Positions 26,227 through 36,775 of a stretch of 64,000 nucleotides of DNA are shown in pieces. Both the position numbers and the translations under genes were made by a program. How positions within the stretch are numbered: position 1 is the stretch's first letter; each line of letters opens with the position of its first letter. The stretch is from Candidatus Methanoperedens sp. Lineage in GTDB: Archaea > Halobacteriota > Methanosarcinia > Methanosarcinales > Methanoperedenaceae. The notes under the pieces are model-generated. The model did no database searches. It saw nothing but the letters and a program-made list of their open reading frames with translations, and had not been told where the DNA came from. The stretch spans positions 1-64,000 of the forward strand of contig VEPN01000014.1 of the NCBI GenBank assembly GCA_012026835.1, read 5' to 3'.

Positions 26227-28500
26227 ATGGTAAGTATAAAAGATATGTCGTTAAGCAAGAAGCTGCTGGGCGGGTTCGGGCTTGTCAGCCTTCTGCTGTT
26301 AATTGTTGCTGTTATCAGCATAAATACCCTTATTTCGATAGACAAGGATACAGAATCATTGCTGGCAAATGAAGTCAGACTGGACGAGGAGGCTACGGAT
26401 ATCAATGTATTTTTGCTTGAAGCAAGACGTTCAGAGAAAGACTTTTTTGCGCGCCACGATGCTTCATATGTCGATAAAGTCACAGCAGCGGTTGCCGAAG
26501 TAAAGAAAGATGCGGAGAACATTAAGACTTTGGAAGTCCCCCAGGAAAGAAAGGAGATGGCGGACAAAGCAATAACATTGATAGGGGAATATGAAAAACA
26601 CTTCCTCGAAACTGTCCAGCTCGTCAAGGTAAAAGGACTTGATGAGAATTCAGGTCTCCAGGGAGAAATGAGGGCTGCTGTCAAAGCTGTGGAGGATGAT
26701 ATCAATAAACAGAAGGATTACCAGCTCATGGCAGATATGCTTACACTGAGACGCAATGAAAAGGATTACCTCATGAGGGGCGATGTTGAGTACCAGAAGA
26801 AACTGCATGAAAACGAAAAAATACTCCAGAGTCATCTTGCAGCAAGCAAGCTGTCCCAGTCCCTGAAAGATGATATCAATGCCAAGCTTCTTGTTTACAC
26901 CACGTCTTTTGATAAGATTGTTGAAATCGACTCACAGATAGCTTCCAAAGAGGCAGAGTTCATGGAAGCGGCCCACAATATGGAGCCGCTGCTCGAAGAG
27001 TTCAGGGCGGATGCTGAAGAGGATCGAAACACAATGACTGCCGAGACAGAAAGGACAAGTACTAACGCAAGAACAACCATAATAATCTTTTCTATCATAG
27101 CAATAATTGCAGGTCTTGGCATCGGGTTATACATCTCCCGCGCAATCACAAAGCCTGTGGACAGCATGCTTCACGCATCCAATAAGGTGGCTGAAGGCGA
27201 CCTCACGGTGCATGTGAAGAGCGATTCGAAAGATGAGGTGGGCCAGCTTTCCCAGGCTATCCAGACCATGACAGACAGTTTAAAAAATGTGCTTGGCAAG
27301 GTTCAGGATTCTGCCCTGAAGGTCTCTTCAACTGCCCAGGAACTTTCGGCCTCAAGCGAGGAGATGAAAGCATCCACTGACCAGATATCAAGCACAACGC
27401 AGGATATCGCAACAGGCGTGAGCCAGCAGGCCCAGAAGATGACAGAGGTCAGCAGGGCAATGAAAGAAATGGCAGACAGCGTCCAGCAGGTGGCAACAAA
27501 TTCACAGAAAGCCGCAGAAGGCGCAGATAAAGCAAATAAGACGGCGCAGGACGTGGGTAAGAAGTCTGACGAAGTATCACGCAAGATGAGCGAGATCAAG
27601 ACGACTGTCGATAACTCGGCTTCCGTAATAAGGAACCTTGATACCAAATCCCAGAAGATTGGCGAGATAATCGGTGCGATTACAAATATCGCAGACCAGA
27701 CCAACCTCCTTGCACTGAACGCGGCTATCGAGGCAGCCCGCGCCGGGGAACACGGCAGGGGATTTGCTGTCGTGGCCGATGAAGTGCGAAAACTTGCCGA
27801 GGAAGCAAGGGGCGCGGCAAACCAGATAACTGAACTCATAAAGGAAGTCCAGCAGGGAACCAAGCAGGCTGTCGAGAGCATGGAACAGGGCACAAAGACG
27901 GTCGGGGAAGGTGCAAAGAGCATTGAGGATACAGTATCCGCGATCAGCAGCATCGTAAAGGCCGCAGGGGAAGTGTCCACCATGGTGCAGGAGATCGCCG
28001 CCGCTGCTGAACAGCAATCAGCATCCATCGAAGAGGTCACATCTTCAGTTGAAGACGTGTCATCTATCAGCGAAGAATCGGCAGCAGGTACCGAGGAAGC
28101 TTCTGCCGCAGCCGAGGAACAGGCCGCATCAATGGAACAGCTCGTTCGCGCTGCACAGGAACTTGCAGGACTGGCCGAGGAACTCCAAACCGAAGTCGGC
28201 AGGTTCAACCTGGGGACTGCGGTAAAGCATGTGGAAGAAGCTGCAAGGCATGAGCATGCATCTGCACTTGCGCATGAAGCTATCTTAAAACATGAACACA
28301 AAGAAACGCAGGCAGTAAAGCATGCAGAAGAAACCCCGAGGTACGAACATAAACCCGAATATGAACTGGCCAGGAACGAAAAGAAACCTGCTGCCAAAGG
28401 CAAGGCGAACAGGAAACAGGGCGTGAAAACTGCTCCCAAACCCGATGCAGCCGGAGAAAGAATAGCTCCTCCGCCGGGTGAGCCAGCCCCGCCGGAATAG
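26227..28500 (+). CDS. Chemoreceptor with HBM sensor and His-rich tail (receptor 1)
   Basis: 757 aa from the ATG at 26227, chosen for the GGAGG at 26217. TM1 ~11-33; an extracellular HBM four-helix sensor with the two marker motifs [11 protein letters not shown] and [15 protein letters not shown]2 ~281-304; HAMP ~305-357; coiled-coil signalling domain ~360-660 with the hairpin tip [20 protein letters not shown]. The tail (~665-757) contains more than ten histidines plus a basic end, and could bind metal or tether partners. HBM receptors elsewhere sense small organic acids. cheW follows after 10 bp. Confidence 0.92.
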   Translation: MVSIKDMSLSKKLLGGFGLVSLLLLIVAVISINTLISIDKDTESLLANEVRLDEEATDINVFLLEARRSEKDFFARHDASYVDKVTAAVAEVKKDAENIKTLEVPQERKEMADKAITLIGEYEKHFLETVQLVKVKGLDENSGLQGEMRAAVKAVEDDINKQKDYQLMADMLTLRRNEKDYLMRGDVEYQKKLHENEKILQSHLAASKLSQSLKDDINAKLLVYTTSFDKIVEIDSQIASKEAEFMEAAHNMEPLLEEFRADAEEDRNTMTAETERTSTNARTTIIIFSIIAIIAGLGIGLYISRAITKPVDSMLHASNKVAEGDLTVHVKSDSKDEVGQLSQAIQTMTDSLKNVLGKVQDSALKVSSTAQELSASSEEMKASTDQISSTTQDIATGVSQQAQKMTEVSRAMKEMADSVQQVATNSQKAAEGADKANKTAQDVGKKSDEVSRKMSEIKTTVDNSASVIRNLDTKSQKIGEIIGAITNIADQTNLLALNAAIEAARAGEHGRGFAVVADEVRKLAEEARGAANQITELIKEVQQGTKQAVESMEQGTKTVGEGAKSIEDTVSAISSIVKAAGEVSTMVQEIAAAAEQQSASIEEVTSSVEDVSSISEESAAGTEEASAAAEEQAASMEQLVRAAQELAGLAEELQTEVGRFNLGTAVKHVEEAARHEHASALAHEAILKHEHKETQAVKHAEETPRYEHKPEYELARNEKKPAAKGKANRKQGVKTAPKPDAAGERIAPPPGEPAPPE

Positions 28501-28510
28501 GAGGAAGAAC

Positions 28511-29035
28511 ATGGCAGAACAGGACACCGCTGCAAAGGCAGAAACAACATCTAACGGCGAGCTCCAGCTCGTCGTTTTTACCATAGGCAGCGAGGAATTC
28601 GGCGTTGAGATAATGAACGTGCAGGAAATCATCCGCATGACCAATATCACAAGGATTCCGCAGGCTCCCGGTTACATCAGGGGCATAATCAACCTCCGCG
28701 GGCGGATAATAGTCGTGATAAACCTCAATGTGATAATGGGCATGGAAAGCAAGGAACAGGATGAGAACACACGCATCATAGTCGCAAGCATCGGCGATAC
28801 TGTGATGGGGTTCGTTGTGGATTCAGTAAGCGAGGTCATCAGGCTGCCTGAAAAGAACGTCGAGCCCGCGCCTGCTGTAATCGCAAGCAGGATAGGCACC
28901 GAGTACGTCCTTGGCGTGGGCAAGCTCGATAACAGGCTTTTGATCCTCCTCAACCTGGGCAAGGTGCTTGGCGCAAGTGAATTGCACAACATCCAGAGTA
29001 TTTCCAGTGATGCGGCAGGGGTGGCGACTACATAG
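28511..29035 (+). CDS. cheW: CheW coupling protein 1
   Basis: 174 aa from the ATG at 28511 (AGGAGGAAGAAC upstream). CheW fold with VVFTIGSEEFGVEI, the receptor/CheA-contact stretch RIPQAPGYIRGIINLRG and a GVGKLDNRLLILLN end. It links receptor 1 to CheA. Nearly the same as CheW 2 at 31452 over most of its length, differing mainly at the termini. Confidence 0.95.
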   Translation: MAEQDTAAKAETTSNGELQLVVFTIGSEEFGVEIMNVQEIIRMTNITRIPQAPGYIRGIINLRGRIIVVINLNVIMGMESKEQDENTRIIVASIGDTVMGFVVDSVSEVIRLPEKNVEPAPAVIASRIGTEYVLGVGKLDNRLLILLNLGKVLGASELHNIQSISSDAAGVATT

Positions 29036-29040
29036 CTCCG

Positions 29041-29076
29041 CCCTTTCCTCCTTTTTCCTCTTTTTTCCTGTTTCCT
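29041..29076 (+). terminator. T/C-rich tract after cheW 1
   Basis: Runs of T (CTTTTTCC, TTTTTTCC) follow the cheW stop without a hairpin, as in archaeal U-tract termination, and precede the next receptor promoter by about 35 bp. Confidence 0.4.
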
Positions 29077-29109
29077 GAAGTGTTTGTTTTACCGTCTTTT
29101 GCAAAAAGT

Positions 29110-29138
29110 TCACACGTTTTTCACAAATTTCTATATAT
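29110..29138 (+). promoter_or_regulatory. TCACA-type promoter of receptor 2
   Basis: TCACAC at 29110, TCACAA at 29121 and TATATAT at 29132; GGGTGAA follows the TATA box. The leader then contains an AGCACA/TGTGCT hairpin near 29183-29200. Confidence 0.8.
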
Positions 29139-29236
29139 TGGGGTGAATTTGTTCTCAATCTTAAAGGGAAAAACGGAATGTTAGCACATCTTTGTGCTCC
29201 GGATAAAGTGTATTAAAATGAAGAAACAGGTGTGTG

Positions 29237-31423
29237 ATGATTAATATAAAAGACATGGCGTTGAGCAGGAAACTGATAGGCGGTTTCCTGCTTGTAATCG
29301 TTCTATTGATAATAGTAGCTGCATTGAGCGTCACAGAAATGGGTTCAATGGAAGCTGGAACAAACAGTTTGATCGAAAACGAGGTGGCACTCACTGAAAA
29401 AGCAGATGATATCAATATCAGCCTCCTCCAGGCAAGGCGTGATGAGAAAAATTTCCTGATGCGCGGCGACCTCCAGTATGTAGATAAGGTAAAAGCATCG
29501 GTTAGCGGTATCAGGAATGACGTAGCAGATATCCAGGAACTGGATGTGAGCCGGAAAACAAAGGATGATGCGAATGGTATTTTATCTCTGGCTTCAAGTT
29601 ATGAAAATACTTTCCTTGAGATCGTGAACCTGCAAAAGAAAATCGGTTTACAGGAAATGGAAGCGATAAACGGGGACCTGATAAACCAGGCGCGGGATGC
29701 AGAGGCTGACCTGAAAAAAGCTGGCAGCACAGACGGGCTTACACTCCTTCTTGAAGCAAGAAGGCATGAGAAGAATTATGTTATCCGGAAGGATACGTCT
29801 TACCAAGTTAAAGTACATGATGCTATCAACAGCGCAAAAAAAATCGTCTCCGCAGGCAAAGCCTCCACAGAAATGAAGGCCCAGATTAATTCAAAGCTTG
29901 ATAAGTACGTAGCCACTTTTGATAATTTTGTCAGCATATCCGAATCAAGGGATAAAAAAGAGGAAGAACTTGTAAATATAGCGCGCCAGATAGATACCGT
30001 GGTTGCCGGAATTATAAATGACGCAAGGAACCAGAGGGCTGCCGATATAGAAGCAATGGCATCTTCCAACCGTGTCTCTAAAATGACAGTTATCGCGCTT
30101 TCAATAATAGCAATCATAGCCGGGCTTGGCGCAGGCATCTACATCTCCCGCTCCATTACAAGACCAGTTGACAATATGCTCCAGGTCTCAAAGAAAGTCG
30201 CAGAAGGAGACCTCACAGTAGAAGTAAAGAGTGAATCCAGAGACGAAGTAGGGCAGCTTTCGGTTGCCATACAATCCATGACCGGGAATTTAAAGAGTGT
30301 TCTTGGCAAGGTGCAGGAATCCTCGATCAAAGTCTCATCCACTGCCCAGGATCTTTCAGCATCAAGTGAGGAGATGAAAGCTGCCACTGACCAGGTATCC
30401 ACCACAACACAGGATATCGCCAAAGGCGTAAGCCAGCAGGCCGCGAAGATGGCTGAGATCGCAAGGGCCATGAAAGAGATGTCAGACAGTGTGCAGCAGG
30501 TCGCAACCAATTCCCAGAAAGCGGCTGAAGGTGCGGCGGGTGCCAATAAGACAGCCCAGGAAGTCGGTAAGATATCAAACGAACTGGCGAACAAGATGGG
30601 TGAGATCCAGACTACTGTGGATAACTCCGCTGTAGTAATAAAAGAACTTGACGGCAAGTCCCAGAAGATTGGTGAGATTATAAGCGTGATAACCAATATC
30701 GCAGACCAGACCAACCTCCTTGCCCTGAATGCGGCCATCGAGGCTGCACGGGCAGGTGAACACGGCAGGGGTTTTGCTGTGGTGGCAGACGAGGTGCGAA
30801 AACTTGCCGAGGAATCAAGAGGTGCGGCCAGCCAGATAACCGACCTTATAAAAGAGGTGCAGCAGGGAACAAAGAAAGCAGTCGAGAGCATGGAGAAGGG
30901 CACAAAAATCGTTGGTGAAGGTGCCCAGAACATAGAAAACGTCGCTTTATCCATCAGCCATGTCGTCAAAGCAGCAGGCGAGGTTTCTAACATGATCCAG
31001 GAAATCGCGGCTGCATCACAGGAACAGTCAGCGTCAGTTGAGGAAGTCACATCATCGGTTGAAGAAGTCTCAGCCATAAGTCAGGAATCAGCGGCTGGCA
31101 CAGAGGAGGCTTCGGCCGCAGCAGAGCAGCAGGCTGCATCGATGGACCAGCTCGTAAAAGCAGCCCAGCAACTTGCACTTCTTTCCGAGGAACTGCAGAT
31201 GGCTGCATCGCGCTTTGTCCTGAAGTCCGCAAATGAGTTCATCCGCTGCTGGGATATAAAGAAATGTAAAAATGAGATCCAGCAGAAGTGCCCCGCATAT
31301 AACTCCAAAGAACCCCGCTGCTGGCTGATAGAGGGAACATGGTGCGGCGGCGTAAAACAGGGAGATGCGGAAGCAAAATTGCATAACTGCATGAGCTGTG
31401 AAGTTTTCAAGAAAAATACCTGA
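29237..31423 (+). CDS. Chemoreceptor with HBM sensor and two-CW C-terminus (receptor 2)
   Basis: 728 aa. TM1 ~12-32, HBM sensor with [14 protein letters not shown] and [16 protein letters not shown]2 ~282-304, HAMP, and a standard signalling domain. The last ~63 residues form a two-CW-type cysteine domain: [11 protein letters not shown], then [19 protein letters not shown] and CMSCEVFKK. This domain is cytoplasmic and could bind a metal or an Fe-S cluster for redox sensing; that is inference. The signalling domain is nearly identical in DNA to that of receptor 6. cheW 2 follows 28 bp downstream. Confidence 0.92.
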   Translation: MINIKDMALSRKLIGGFLLVIVLLIIVAALSVTEMGSMEAGTNSLIENEVALTEKADDINISLLQARRDEKNFLMRGDLQYVDKVKASVSGIRNDVADIQELDVSRKTKDDANGILSLASSYENTFLEIVNLQKKIGLQEMEAINGDLINQARDAEADLKKAGSTDGLTLLLEARRHEKNYVIRKDTSYQVKVHDAINSAKKIVSAGKASTEMKAQINSKLDKYVATFDNFVSISESRDKKEEELVNIARQIDTVVAGIINDARNQRAADIEAMASSNRVSKMTVIALSIIAIIAGLGAGIYISRSITRPVDNMLQVSKKVAEGDLTVEVKSESRDEVGQLSVAIQSMTGNLKSVLGKVQESSIKVSSTAQDLSASSEEMKAATDQVSTTTQDIAKGVSQQAAKMAEIARAMKEMSDSVQQVATNSQKAAEGAAGANKTAQEVGKISNELANKMGEIQTTVDNSAVVIKELDGKSQKIGEIISVITNIADQTNLLALNAAIEAARAGEHGRGFAVVADEVRKLAEESRGAASQITDLIKEVQQGTKKAVESMEKGTKIVGEGAQNIENVALSISHVVKAAGEVSNMIQEIAAASQEQSASVEEVTSSVEEVSAISQESAAGTEEASAAAEQQAASMDQLVKAAQQLALLSEELQMAASRFVLKSANEFIRCWDIKKCKNEIQQKCPAYNSKEPRCWLIEGTWCGGVKQGDAEAKLHNCMSCEVFKKNT

Positions 31424-31451
31424 GATGTAATTATAGAAATGGAGGATTTTC

Positions 31452-31970
31452 ATGGCAGATAAAAAAACAAATGAAAGCAATGTGACAGACGGCGAGTTAC
31501 AGCTTGTCGTTTTTAATATAGGCAGCGAGGAATTCGGCGTTGAGATAATGAATGTGCAGGAGATCATCCGCATGACCAATATCACAAAGATCCCGCAGGC
31601 CCCCGGATACATCAGGGGCGTGATCAACCTCAGGGGAAAGATCATCGTAGTGATTAACCTGAATGTGGTAATGGGCATGGAAAGCAAGGAACAGGATGAG
31701 AACACAAGGATCATAGTGGCCAGCATTGGCGATACTGTAATGGGGTTCGTTGTAGATGCAGTGAGTGAGGTCATCCGCCTGCAGGAGAAGAACGTTGAGC
31801 CAGCACCTGCTGTAATTGCAAGCAAGATAGGCACAGAATATGTCCTCGGCGTGGGCAAACTGGATAACAGGCTCCTTATCCTTCTCAACATGGGAAAAGT
31901 TCTTGGGGCAGACGAGCTGCATAGCATCCACACCATATCCAAGGAGGCAATCCAGGAAGCTGCAGCCTGA
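31452..31970 (+). CDS. cheW: CheW coupling protein 2
   Basis: 172 aa, GGAGGATTTTC before the ATG. Shares nearly all of the CheW core with CheW 1 (VVFNIGSEEFGVEI, KIPQAPGYIRGVINLRG, GVGKLDNRLLILLN). Each HBM receptor 1 and 2 thus travels with its own cheW, which points to duplication of a receptor-cheW cassette. Confidence 0.95.
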   Translation: MADKKTNESNVTDGELQLVVFNIGSEEFGVEIMNVQEIIRMTNITKIPQAPGYIRGVINLRGKIIVVINLNVVMGMESKEQDENTRIIVASIGDTVMGFVVDAVSEVIRLQEKNVEPAPAVIASKIGTEYVLGVGKLDNRLLILLNMGKVLGADELHSIHTISKEAIQEAAA

Positions 31971-32000
31971 AACATATACATCATCACGGCATATCCTTGG

Positions 32001-32190
32001 CATGATGAGAATAATTTCCTTGAACTTGTTTCAATAAGGAAGCAGATCGGCCTGATTGAAATGGAAGGATTGAACGGGGATATTATAAACCTGGCGCGGG
32101 ATGCCGAGGCTGGAATAAAAAAGAATAATAATACCGATGCCCTCGCCTTTCTTCTTGAGGCAAGGAGACATGAGAAGAACTTTGTGAAGG
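32001..32190 (+). pseudogene. Remnant of an HBM chemoreceptor sensor
   Basis: One frame reads NNFLELVSIRKQIGLIEMEG, then NGDIINLARDAEAGIKKNNN and [12 protein letters not shown]. It aligns closely with the middle of receptor 2 ([18 protein letters not shown] and following). There is no TM, HAMP or signalling part. After about 32190 the similarity stops. It is the fossil of a third receptor downstream of the receptor-cheW cassettes. Confidence 0.75.
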
Positions 32191-32406
32191 CCCCAGGAAC
32201 TGGCAGTACTATCCCTGGATTTGCAGACAGAAGTCTCAAGATTAAACCACGGAACAGTATAATCTAATTTACCTTAAATTAAAGAAATTTCAAAGTTCGT
32301 GATTATTCAGAAAACTATATTAATAGTCATAGATAAGAAAATATTCAAAAAAGTAATGTAACCTTATAAAGCAACTATATGCGAATATCCTGGGGAAGAT
32401 AAGAAC

Positions 32407-33189
32407 ATGAATAAACTATTAGCGACCATCACATATTCAAAAAAGAGAGAAAATCTTCTTATTTTTTTGAGAAATGGCCCGAAAACTTTAGAAGAGATAA
32501 GGAGTTCTCTTAGTGTAACTTCAGCAGGGATTATACCCCAGATCAGGAAACTTGAAGAAGTGAACCTGGTCAGACAGGAGAGTAAGACTTATGCGCTCAC
32601 TGAAATAGGGATGATAGTCGCTGAGATCTTTAATTCATTTTCCAAGACGATAGATATAGTCGAAAAATATGAGGATTTCTGGACTGACCATGAGATCAAG
32701 GCTATCCCGCAACACCTGTTGAACAGGATATATGAACTTGAGAACTCCACCCTGATAGAGAGCAAAATGAGCGAGATATTTGAACCTCATAAGGAATTCG
32801 TGGATGCTCTCACAAAGTCCAAAAAGATCAGAGGGATATCGCCTATCTTCCATCCCCAGTATCCCCCTTTCTTCCTGCAGCTTGCAAAGTGCGGAGTCGA
32901 GACCACCCTGATCCTGACGAGGGACGTATTCAACAGGGCAAAAAAGGATTATCTTGAAATAATGAAGAAGACGCTAAGCCTGCCGGGCCAGCGATTGTAC
33001 GTTTCTGATGAGGATATCAGGGTTGCTGGCACTGTCACGGATTGTTTTTTTTCTTTATCGCTTTTCTTTAAGAACGGGGGATACGATTCCCAGAAAGACC
33101 TTGAAAGCTCTGATAGTTCAGCCATAAAATGGGGTGAGGATATGTTCAACCATTTTCTTTCAAAAGCAAAAGAGATCAAAAAGATATGA
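32407..33189 (+). CDS. FilR1-like transcriptional regulator (winged helix plus DUF1724 domain)
   Basis: 260 aa. Residues ~15-80 are an ArsR-like winged helix (GPKTLEEIRSSLSVTSAGI, then PQIRKLEEVNLVRQ). The rest is the FilR1 middle domain common in Methanosarcinales (PQHLLNRIYELENSTLI, IFHPQYPPFFLQL, GQRLYVSDEDIRVAGTVTD). FilR1/Msr-type regulators control methanogenesis or growth-mode genes. The promoter has no TCACA boxes. Its 3' end overlaps the convergent UbiA gene by 14 bp. Confidence 0.85.
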   Translation: MNKLLATITYSKKRENLLIFLRNGPKTLEEIRSSLSVTSAGIIPQIRKLEEVNLVRQESKTYALTEIGMIVAEIFNSFSKTIDIVEKYEDFWTDHEIKAIPQHLLNRIYELENSTLIESKMSEIFEPHKEFVDALTKSKKIRGISPIFHPQYPPFFLQLAKCGVETTLILTRDVFNRAKKDYLEIMKKTLSLPGQRLYVSDEDIRVAGTVTDCFFSLSLFFKNGGYDSQKDLESSDSSAIKWGEDMFNHFLSKAKEIKKI

Positions 33190-34048
33190 TTGCATCAATG
33201 ATTGCATCAATGATTACATCAAGAATTACAGCCATGATAAATTCACCGTCCACAATCACATCCCGCATAATTCTCCTGCACTTTGATTCGTTTTCCCGGG
33301 ATGCCCTCGTATAATACCGGGTATATATGAGACCTGTGAGCCCTAATGTCATGAGCACTGTTACTTGCGGTCTTACAAAGCCAAGGAACATGGCGGTCGC
33401 TATCCACAGGTGCAGTGTGATATGCATGGACTGGAGTAATGATCGCGTCCTTCTCTCCCCCAGGAAGATGGGCAGGGTCTTTATTCCTGCTGCGGAATCA
33501 CCCTTAATATCCCTGAAATCATATATTACTGTATTTATGAAACTTTTAATTGCGAAAAAGGGGAAGACAAATAATAATACGATTGGGATACTTACCCAGC
33601 GCAGGATAATCGCGGAAATGATCGAACTCCATGTAAGTGCGACGGTCAGATTCTTCATGCCAAAGTTGCCTTTCAGCTTCAGGGAAATCCGCCCAATGTT
33701 AATTCCTTTACTATAGACATAGCCAATAATAAAAGGCAAAAAAGAAATGATAAGAAGATTTTCCTGTAAAAAAAGCCAGGAACCTGCAGCTAAAGTAACA
33801 AGGCAAAAAACAAGGGCTATATTTTTTCTTGCTGATATGAACTCCTTTTTATTAATTTTGTCTTCTTTGCCTCCAGTAGCACGGTCCAGAGTGTATGTTG
33901 CATATATCACAAGGAAAGCGGCCAGGTAGATAGTTATCCTGGGTTCTATACCCAGGAAAAGGAAAGCTATATGTAATTTGCATACGCCGGAAAAAGCCAC
34001 AAGAACAGAAACTCTTAAGAGTTTTATAGTAGGTGTATCTATACACAT
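33176..34048 (-). CDS. UbiA-family membrane prenyltransferase
   Basis: 290 aa with about eight hydrophobic helices. The first Asp-rich motif appears as YTLDRATGGKEDKIN and the second as YDFRDIKGDSAAGIKTLP, both typical of UbiA enzymes, which move prenyl chains onto aromatic or glycerol acceptors. The substrate is not clear (lipid, quinone or heme type). The C-terminus ends in a DVIIDAIIDAIISF repeat created by a 12-bp tandem repeat that also overlaps the end of the FilR1-like gene. Confidence 0.8.
   Translation of the reverse strand: MCIDTPTIKLLRVSVLVAFSGVCKLHIAFLFLGIEPRITIYLAAFLVIYATYTLDRATGGKEDKINKKEFISARKNIALVFCLVTLAAGSWLFLQENLLIISFLPFIIGYVYSKGINIGRISLKLKGNFGMKNLTVALTWSSIISAIILRWVSIPIVLLFVFPFFAIKSFINTVIYDFRDIKGDSAAGIKTLPIFLGERRTRSLLQSMHITLHLWIATAMFLGFVRPQVTVLMTLGLTGLIYTRYYTRASRENESKCRRIMRDVIVDGEFIMAVILDVIIDAIIDAIISF
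33188..33223. repeat. 12-bp tandem repeat at the UbiA 3' end
   Basis: GATTGCATCAAT twice exactly (33188-33211), then GATTACATCAAG (33212-33223). It encodes the repeated Ile-Ile-Asp-Ala tail of the prenyltransferase and begins inside the stop codon of the FilR1-like gene. Confidence 0.85.
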
Positions 34049-34082
34049 ACTAGTAAAAAAATAAGTCCTTATAAATATTTAA

Positions 34083-34140
34083 ACCGCTTTGAAATATTAC
34101 AACGCCGTTATAATTTTAACACCGCTTTAAAATATTACAA
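34083..34140. repeat. Direct repeat pair in the UbiA/receptor 3 divergent region
   Basis: ACCGCTTTGAAATATTACAA at 34083-34102 and ACCGCTTTAAAATATTACAA at 34121-34140 match at 19 of 20 positions, 38 bp apart. They sit just upstream of the prenyltransferase start, with a weaker related block between them, and could be operators. A separate GTTCA/TGAAC inverted repeat is at 34210-34229. Confidence 0.65.
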
Positions 34141-34325
34141 ACCATTAAAAATATATAGTATGAAGGTATTATTTCTCATAATCATTATAATCTACATTAA
34201 ATATGAACTGTTCAAACGGGTTTGTGAACTTAATTAAACAGGGGGGCATTTTCAGTTAAGTAAAATCTTTTGTACAATTTAAGGATACCAAAAAAGTAGG
34301 AAAAATGAATAAAACGGAGGATTGA

Positions 34326-36596
34326 ATGATCGATATAAAGAGTATTTCGTTGGGGAAAAAACTCATAGGTGTTTTCGGGCTTATAACGCTATTGCTTATA
34401 ATTCTAAGCCTGATGAGCGTAACCACCCTTGGTACTGTTGATAGTGAAACAACATCCTTACTGGAAAATGAAGTCACGCTAAAAGAAAAGGCGTATGAAA
34501 TTAATTCCCAGATGCTCCAGGCAAGGCGCTCAGAGAAAGATTTCCTTATGCGCCTTGATGCCTCTTACATTGATAAAGTGACTGCGGCAACTGCTGAAGT
34601 TAAGAAGGACGCAGAAGATATAAAGAACCTGGATGTCCTGCCTGAAAGAAAGGAGATGTCAGACAAAGTGATAATATTGATAGGGGAATATGAAAAATCG
34701 TTCCTCGAAGTTGCCCAGCTTATAAAGACAAAAGGACTGGATGAAAACTCGGGGCTCCAGGGGGAACTTATTACCGCAGCCCGTGATGTTGAGGCTGAAA
34801 TCAAGAAACAGAATGATGACGGGTTAATGGCAGGTATGCTGGAACTGCGCCGGGATGAAAAAAATTATATTTTGCGCGGGGGGGTGGATAACCAGAAGGT
34901 ACTGCATGATAATGAAAAAATACTGAGGGATCGCATTGCTGCCAGCAAGCTGTCACAAAATACCAAAGATACCATTAATAACAAGCTTCTTGTATATATT
35001 TCAACTTTTGACAAGATCGTAAATATAGATGCCCAGATCATTTCAAAGAAAGCGGAGTTTACAAATAAAGTCCATGAGATAGAGCCGATAGTGGCTGAAT
35101 TCGTAACCGATGCCATAGCCGACGAATCTGCGGTGAGAGCCGAAACCCGGAAAATGAGCTCAACTGCAAAAACGACTGTAACTGTACTATCCCTGATAAC
35201 GATAATAGCATGCCTTGCCATAGGAATATATGCTTCCCGTTCTGTCACAAAGCCCGTAGATACTATGCTTTATGCTTCCAGGAAGGTCGCCGATGTAGCG
35301 CTTGAACTCTCGGCATCAAGCGAGGAGATGAAAGCCGCTACTGAACAGATATCCACCACATCCCAGGATATCTCACAGGGCGTAAGCCAGCAGGCCTCCA
35401 AGATGGCGGAAATTGCAAGGGCAATGAAAGAGATGTCGGAAAGCATCCAGCAGGTTTCAACCAATTCCCAGAAAGCGGCTGAAGGTGCAGATGCAGCAGA
35501 TAAGACAGCCCAGGAAGTGGGCAGTATGTCCAAAGACGTACTGAAGAAGATGACCGAGATCCAGATGACTGTTGACACCTCATCCAAGGTCATAAAAGAA
35601 CTTGATACAAAGTCACAGAAGATAGGCGAGATAATAGGTGTGATTACAGCTATCGCTGACCAGACCAACCTCCTTGCCCTGAACGCAGCGATTGAGGCTG
35701 CACGGGCGGGGGACCATGGCAGGGGTTTTGCAGTGGTGGCAGATGAGGTAAGAAAACTTGCGGAAGAATCAAGAAGCGCAGCGGGTACGATCACAGAACT
35801 CATAAAAGAGATCCAGCACGGGACAAAACAGGCGGTTGAGAGCATGGATAAAGGCACAAAGACTGTCACTGAAGGGTCGGGGACAGTTGAGAACTCAGCT
35901 ACTGCCATAGACCGCATAGTCAAGGCTGCCGGGGAAGTGGCCACAATGATCACTGAAATAGCCGCTGCCTCTGAAGAACAATCCGTGTCTGTAGAAGAGA
36001 TATCGGCCGCGGTTGAAGATGTATCAGCTATCAGCGAGGAATCAGCAGCCGCCACGCAGGAAGCTTCGTCTGCTGTGGAAGAGCAGACCTCGTCAATGGA
36101 ACAGCTTGTCATGTCTGCACAGAAACTTGCGGAATTGTCAGACAATTTGCAGGAAGAAGTTGTGAAATTGAAAGGCAGGTCAAAATCTGATACCCAATCT
36201 CAAAAGGATGAAGCGCAAATGCAGGAAACAGCAAAGGTGGAAACTATTGAAAAGAAACCCGCTGGAATGGATGGGAAGGATTGGAAGGATTGGAAGGATT
36301 GGAAGGATTGGAAGGATGGGAAACCTGCAAAACCTGAAGAGAAAAACAAAGGCAGGAAAAAAAAGATAGATAAAACTACTGTTACTGTTAAGAACTGCTG
36401 GGAATTCATGAAATGCGGAAGGGAGAAAGGTGGAAACAAATCAGAAGAGCTTGGAATATGTCCTGTTCACCCTGAAAAAGGCAGGGAATGCTGGAAAGTG
36501 GCAGGGACTTTCTGCGGAGGGAAGGTTCAGGGCACTGAAGCTCAAAAACATGATACATGCCTGGTATGTGACTGGTACAGGATAGTAAAAGCATAA
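34326..36596 (+). CDS. Chemoreceptor with HBM sensor, partly deleted HAMP and two-CW C-terminus (receptor 3)
   Basis: 756 aa; GGAGGATTGA before the ATG. TM1 ~14-34, HBM sensor ([14 protein letters not shown] and [14 protein letters not shown]), TM2 ~283-305. After TM2 the text [18 protein letters not shown] joins straight to [11 protein letters not shown]: compared with receptors 1 and 2, 45 residues covering the rest of HAMP are missing in frame. The signalling domain is intact. A WKD repeat and a basic linker lead to a two-CW domain ([34 protein letters not shown]). No TCACA promoter was found upstream. Confidence 0.9.
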   Translation: MIDIKSISLGKKLIGVFGLITLLLIILSLMSVTTLGTVDSETTSLLENEVTLKEKAYEINSQMLQARRSEKDFLMRLDASYIDKVTAATAEVKKDAEDIKNLDVLPERKEMSDKVIILIGEYEKSFLEVAQLIKTKGLDENSGLQGELITAARDVEAEIKKQNDDGLMAGMLELRRDEKNYILRGGVDNQKVLHDNEKILRDRIAASKLSQNTKDTINNKLLVYISTFDKIVNIDAQIISKKAEFTNKVHEIEPIVAEFVTDAIADESAVRAETRKMSSTAKTTVTVLSLITIIACLAIGIYASRSVTKPVDTMLYASRKVADVALELSASSEEMKAATEQISTTSQDISQGVSQQASKMAEIARAMKEMSESIQQVSTNSQKAAEGADAADKTAQEVGSMSKDVLKKMTEIQMTVDTSSKVIKELDTKSQKIGEIIGVITAIADQTNLLALNAAIEAARAGDHGRGFAVVADEVRKLAEESRSAAGTITELIKEIQHGTKQAVESMDKGTKTVTEGSGTVENSATAIDRIVKAAGEVATMITEIAAASEEQSVSVEEISAAVEDVSAISEESAAATQEASSAVEEQTSSMEQLVMSAQKLAELSDNLQEEVVKLKGRSKSDTQSQKDEAQMQETAKVETIEKKPAGMDGKDWKDWKDWKDWKDGKPAKPEEKNKGRKKKIDKTTVTVKNCWEFMKCGREKGGNKSEELGICPVHPEKGRECWKVAGTFCGGKVQGTEAQKHDTCLVCDWYRIVKA
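36274..36318 (+). repeat. 9-bp tandem repeat encoding WKD
   Basis: GGAAGGATT repeated about five times within receptor 3, encoding repeated Asp-Trp-Lys between the signalling and two-CW domains. Such repeats can change copy number and linker length. Confidence 0.9.
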
Positions 36597-36606
36597 TTCA
36601 TAGTTG

Positions 36607-36635
36607 TCACACCTTCTTCACAAATTGGCTTATAT
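36607..36635 (+). promoter_or_regulatory. TCACA-type promoter of receptor 4
   Basis: TCACAC at 36607, TCACAA at 36618 and CTTATAT at 36629, 11/11-bp spacing, starting 11 bp after the stop of receptor 3. Confidence 0.8.
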
Positions 36636-36775
36636 TGTGGAGAAAGCATTGGAAATTACATCATAAGAATCTATTAAAAACGCTGTTTGGTGAGAGGATT
36701 AGATAAATATGGTAACGTCCGGTTTTCGCCATTTGCAGCCATAAAGGGAACCAATAACAGAGGTCGAAGTAAAAA

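Noticed and set aside
36200-36595. Minus-strand frames in the receptor tails as genes
   Set aside because: They are antisense shadows of the coiled-coil and cysteine-domain coding sequences and lack ribosome binding sites.
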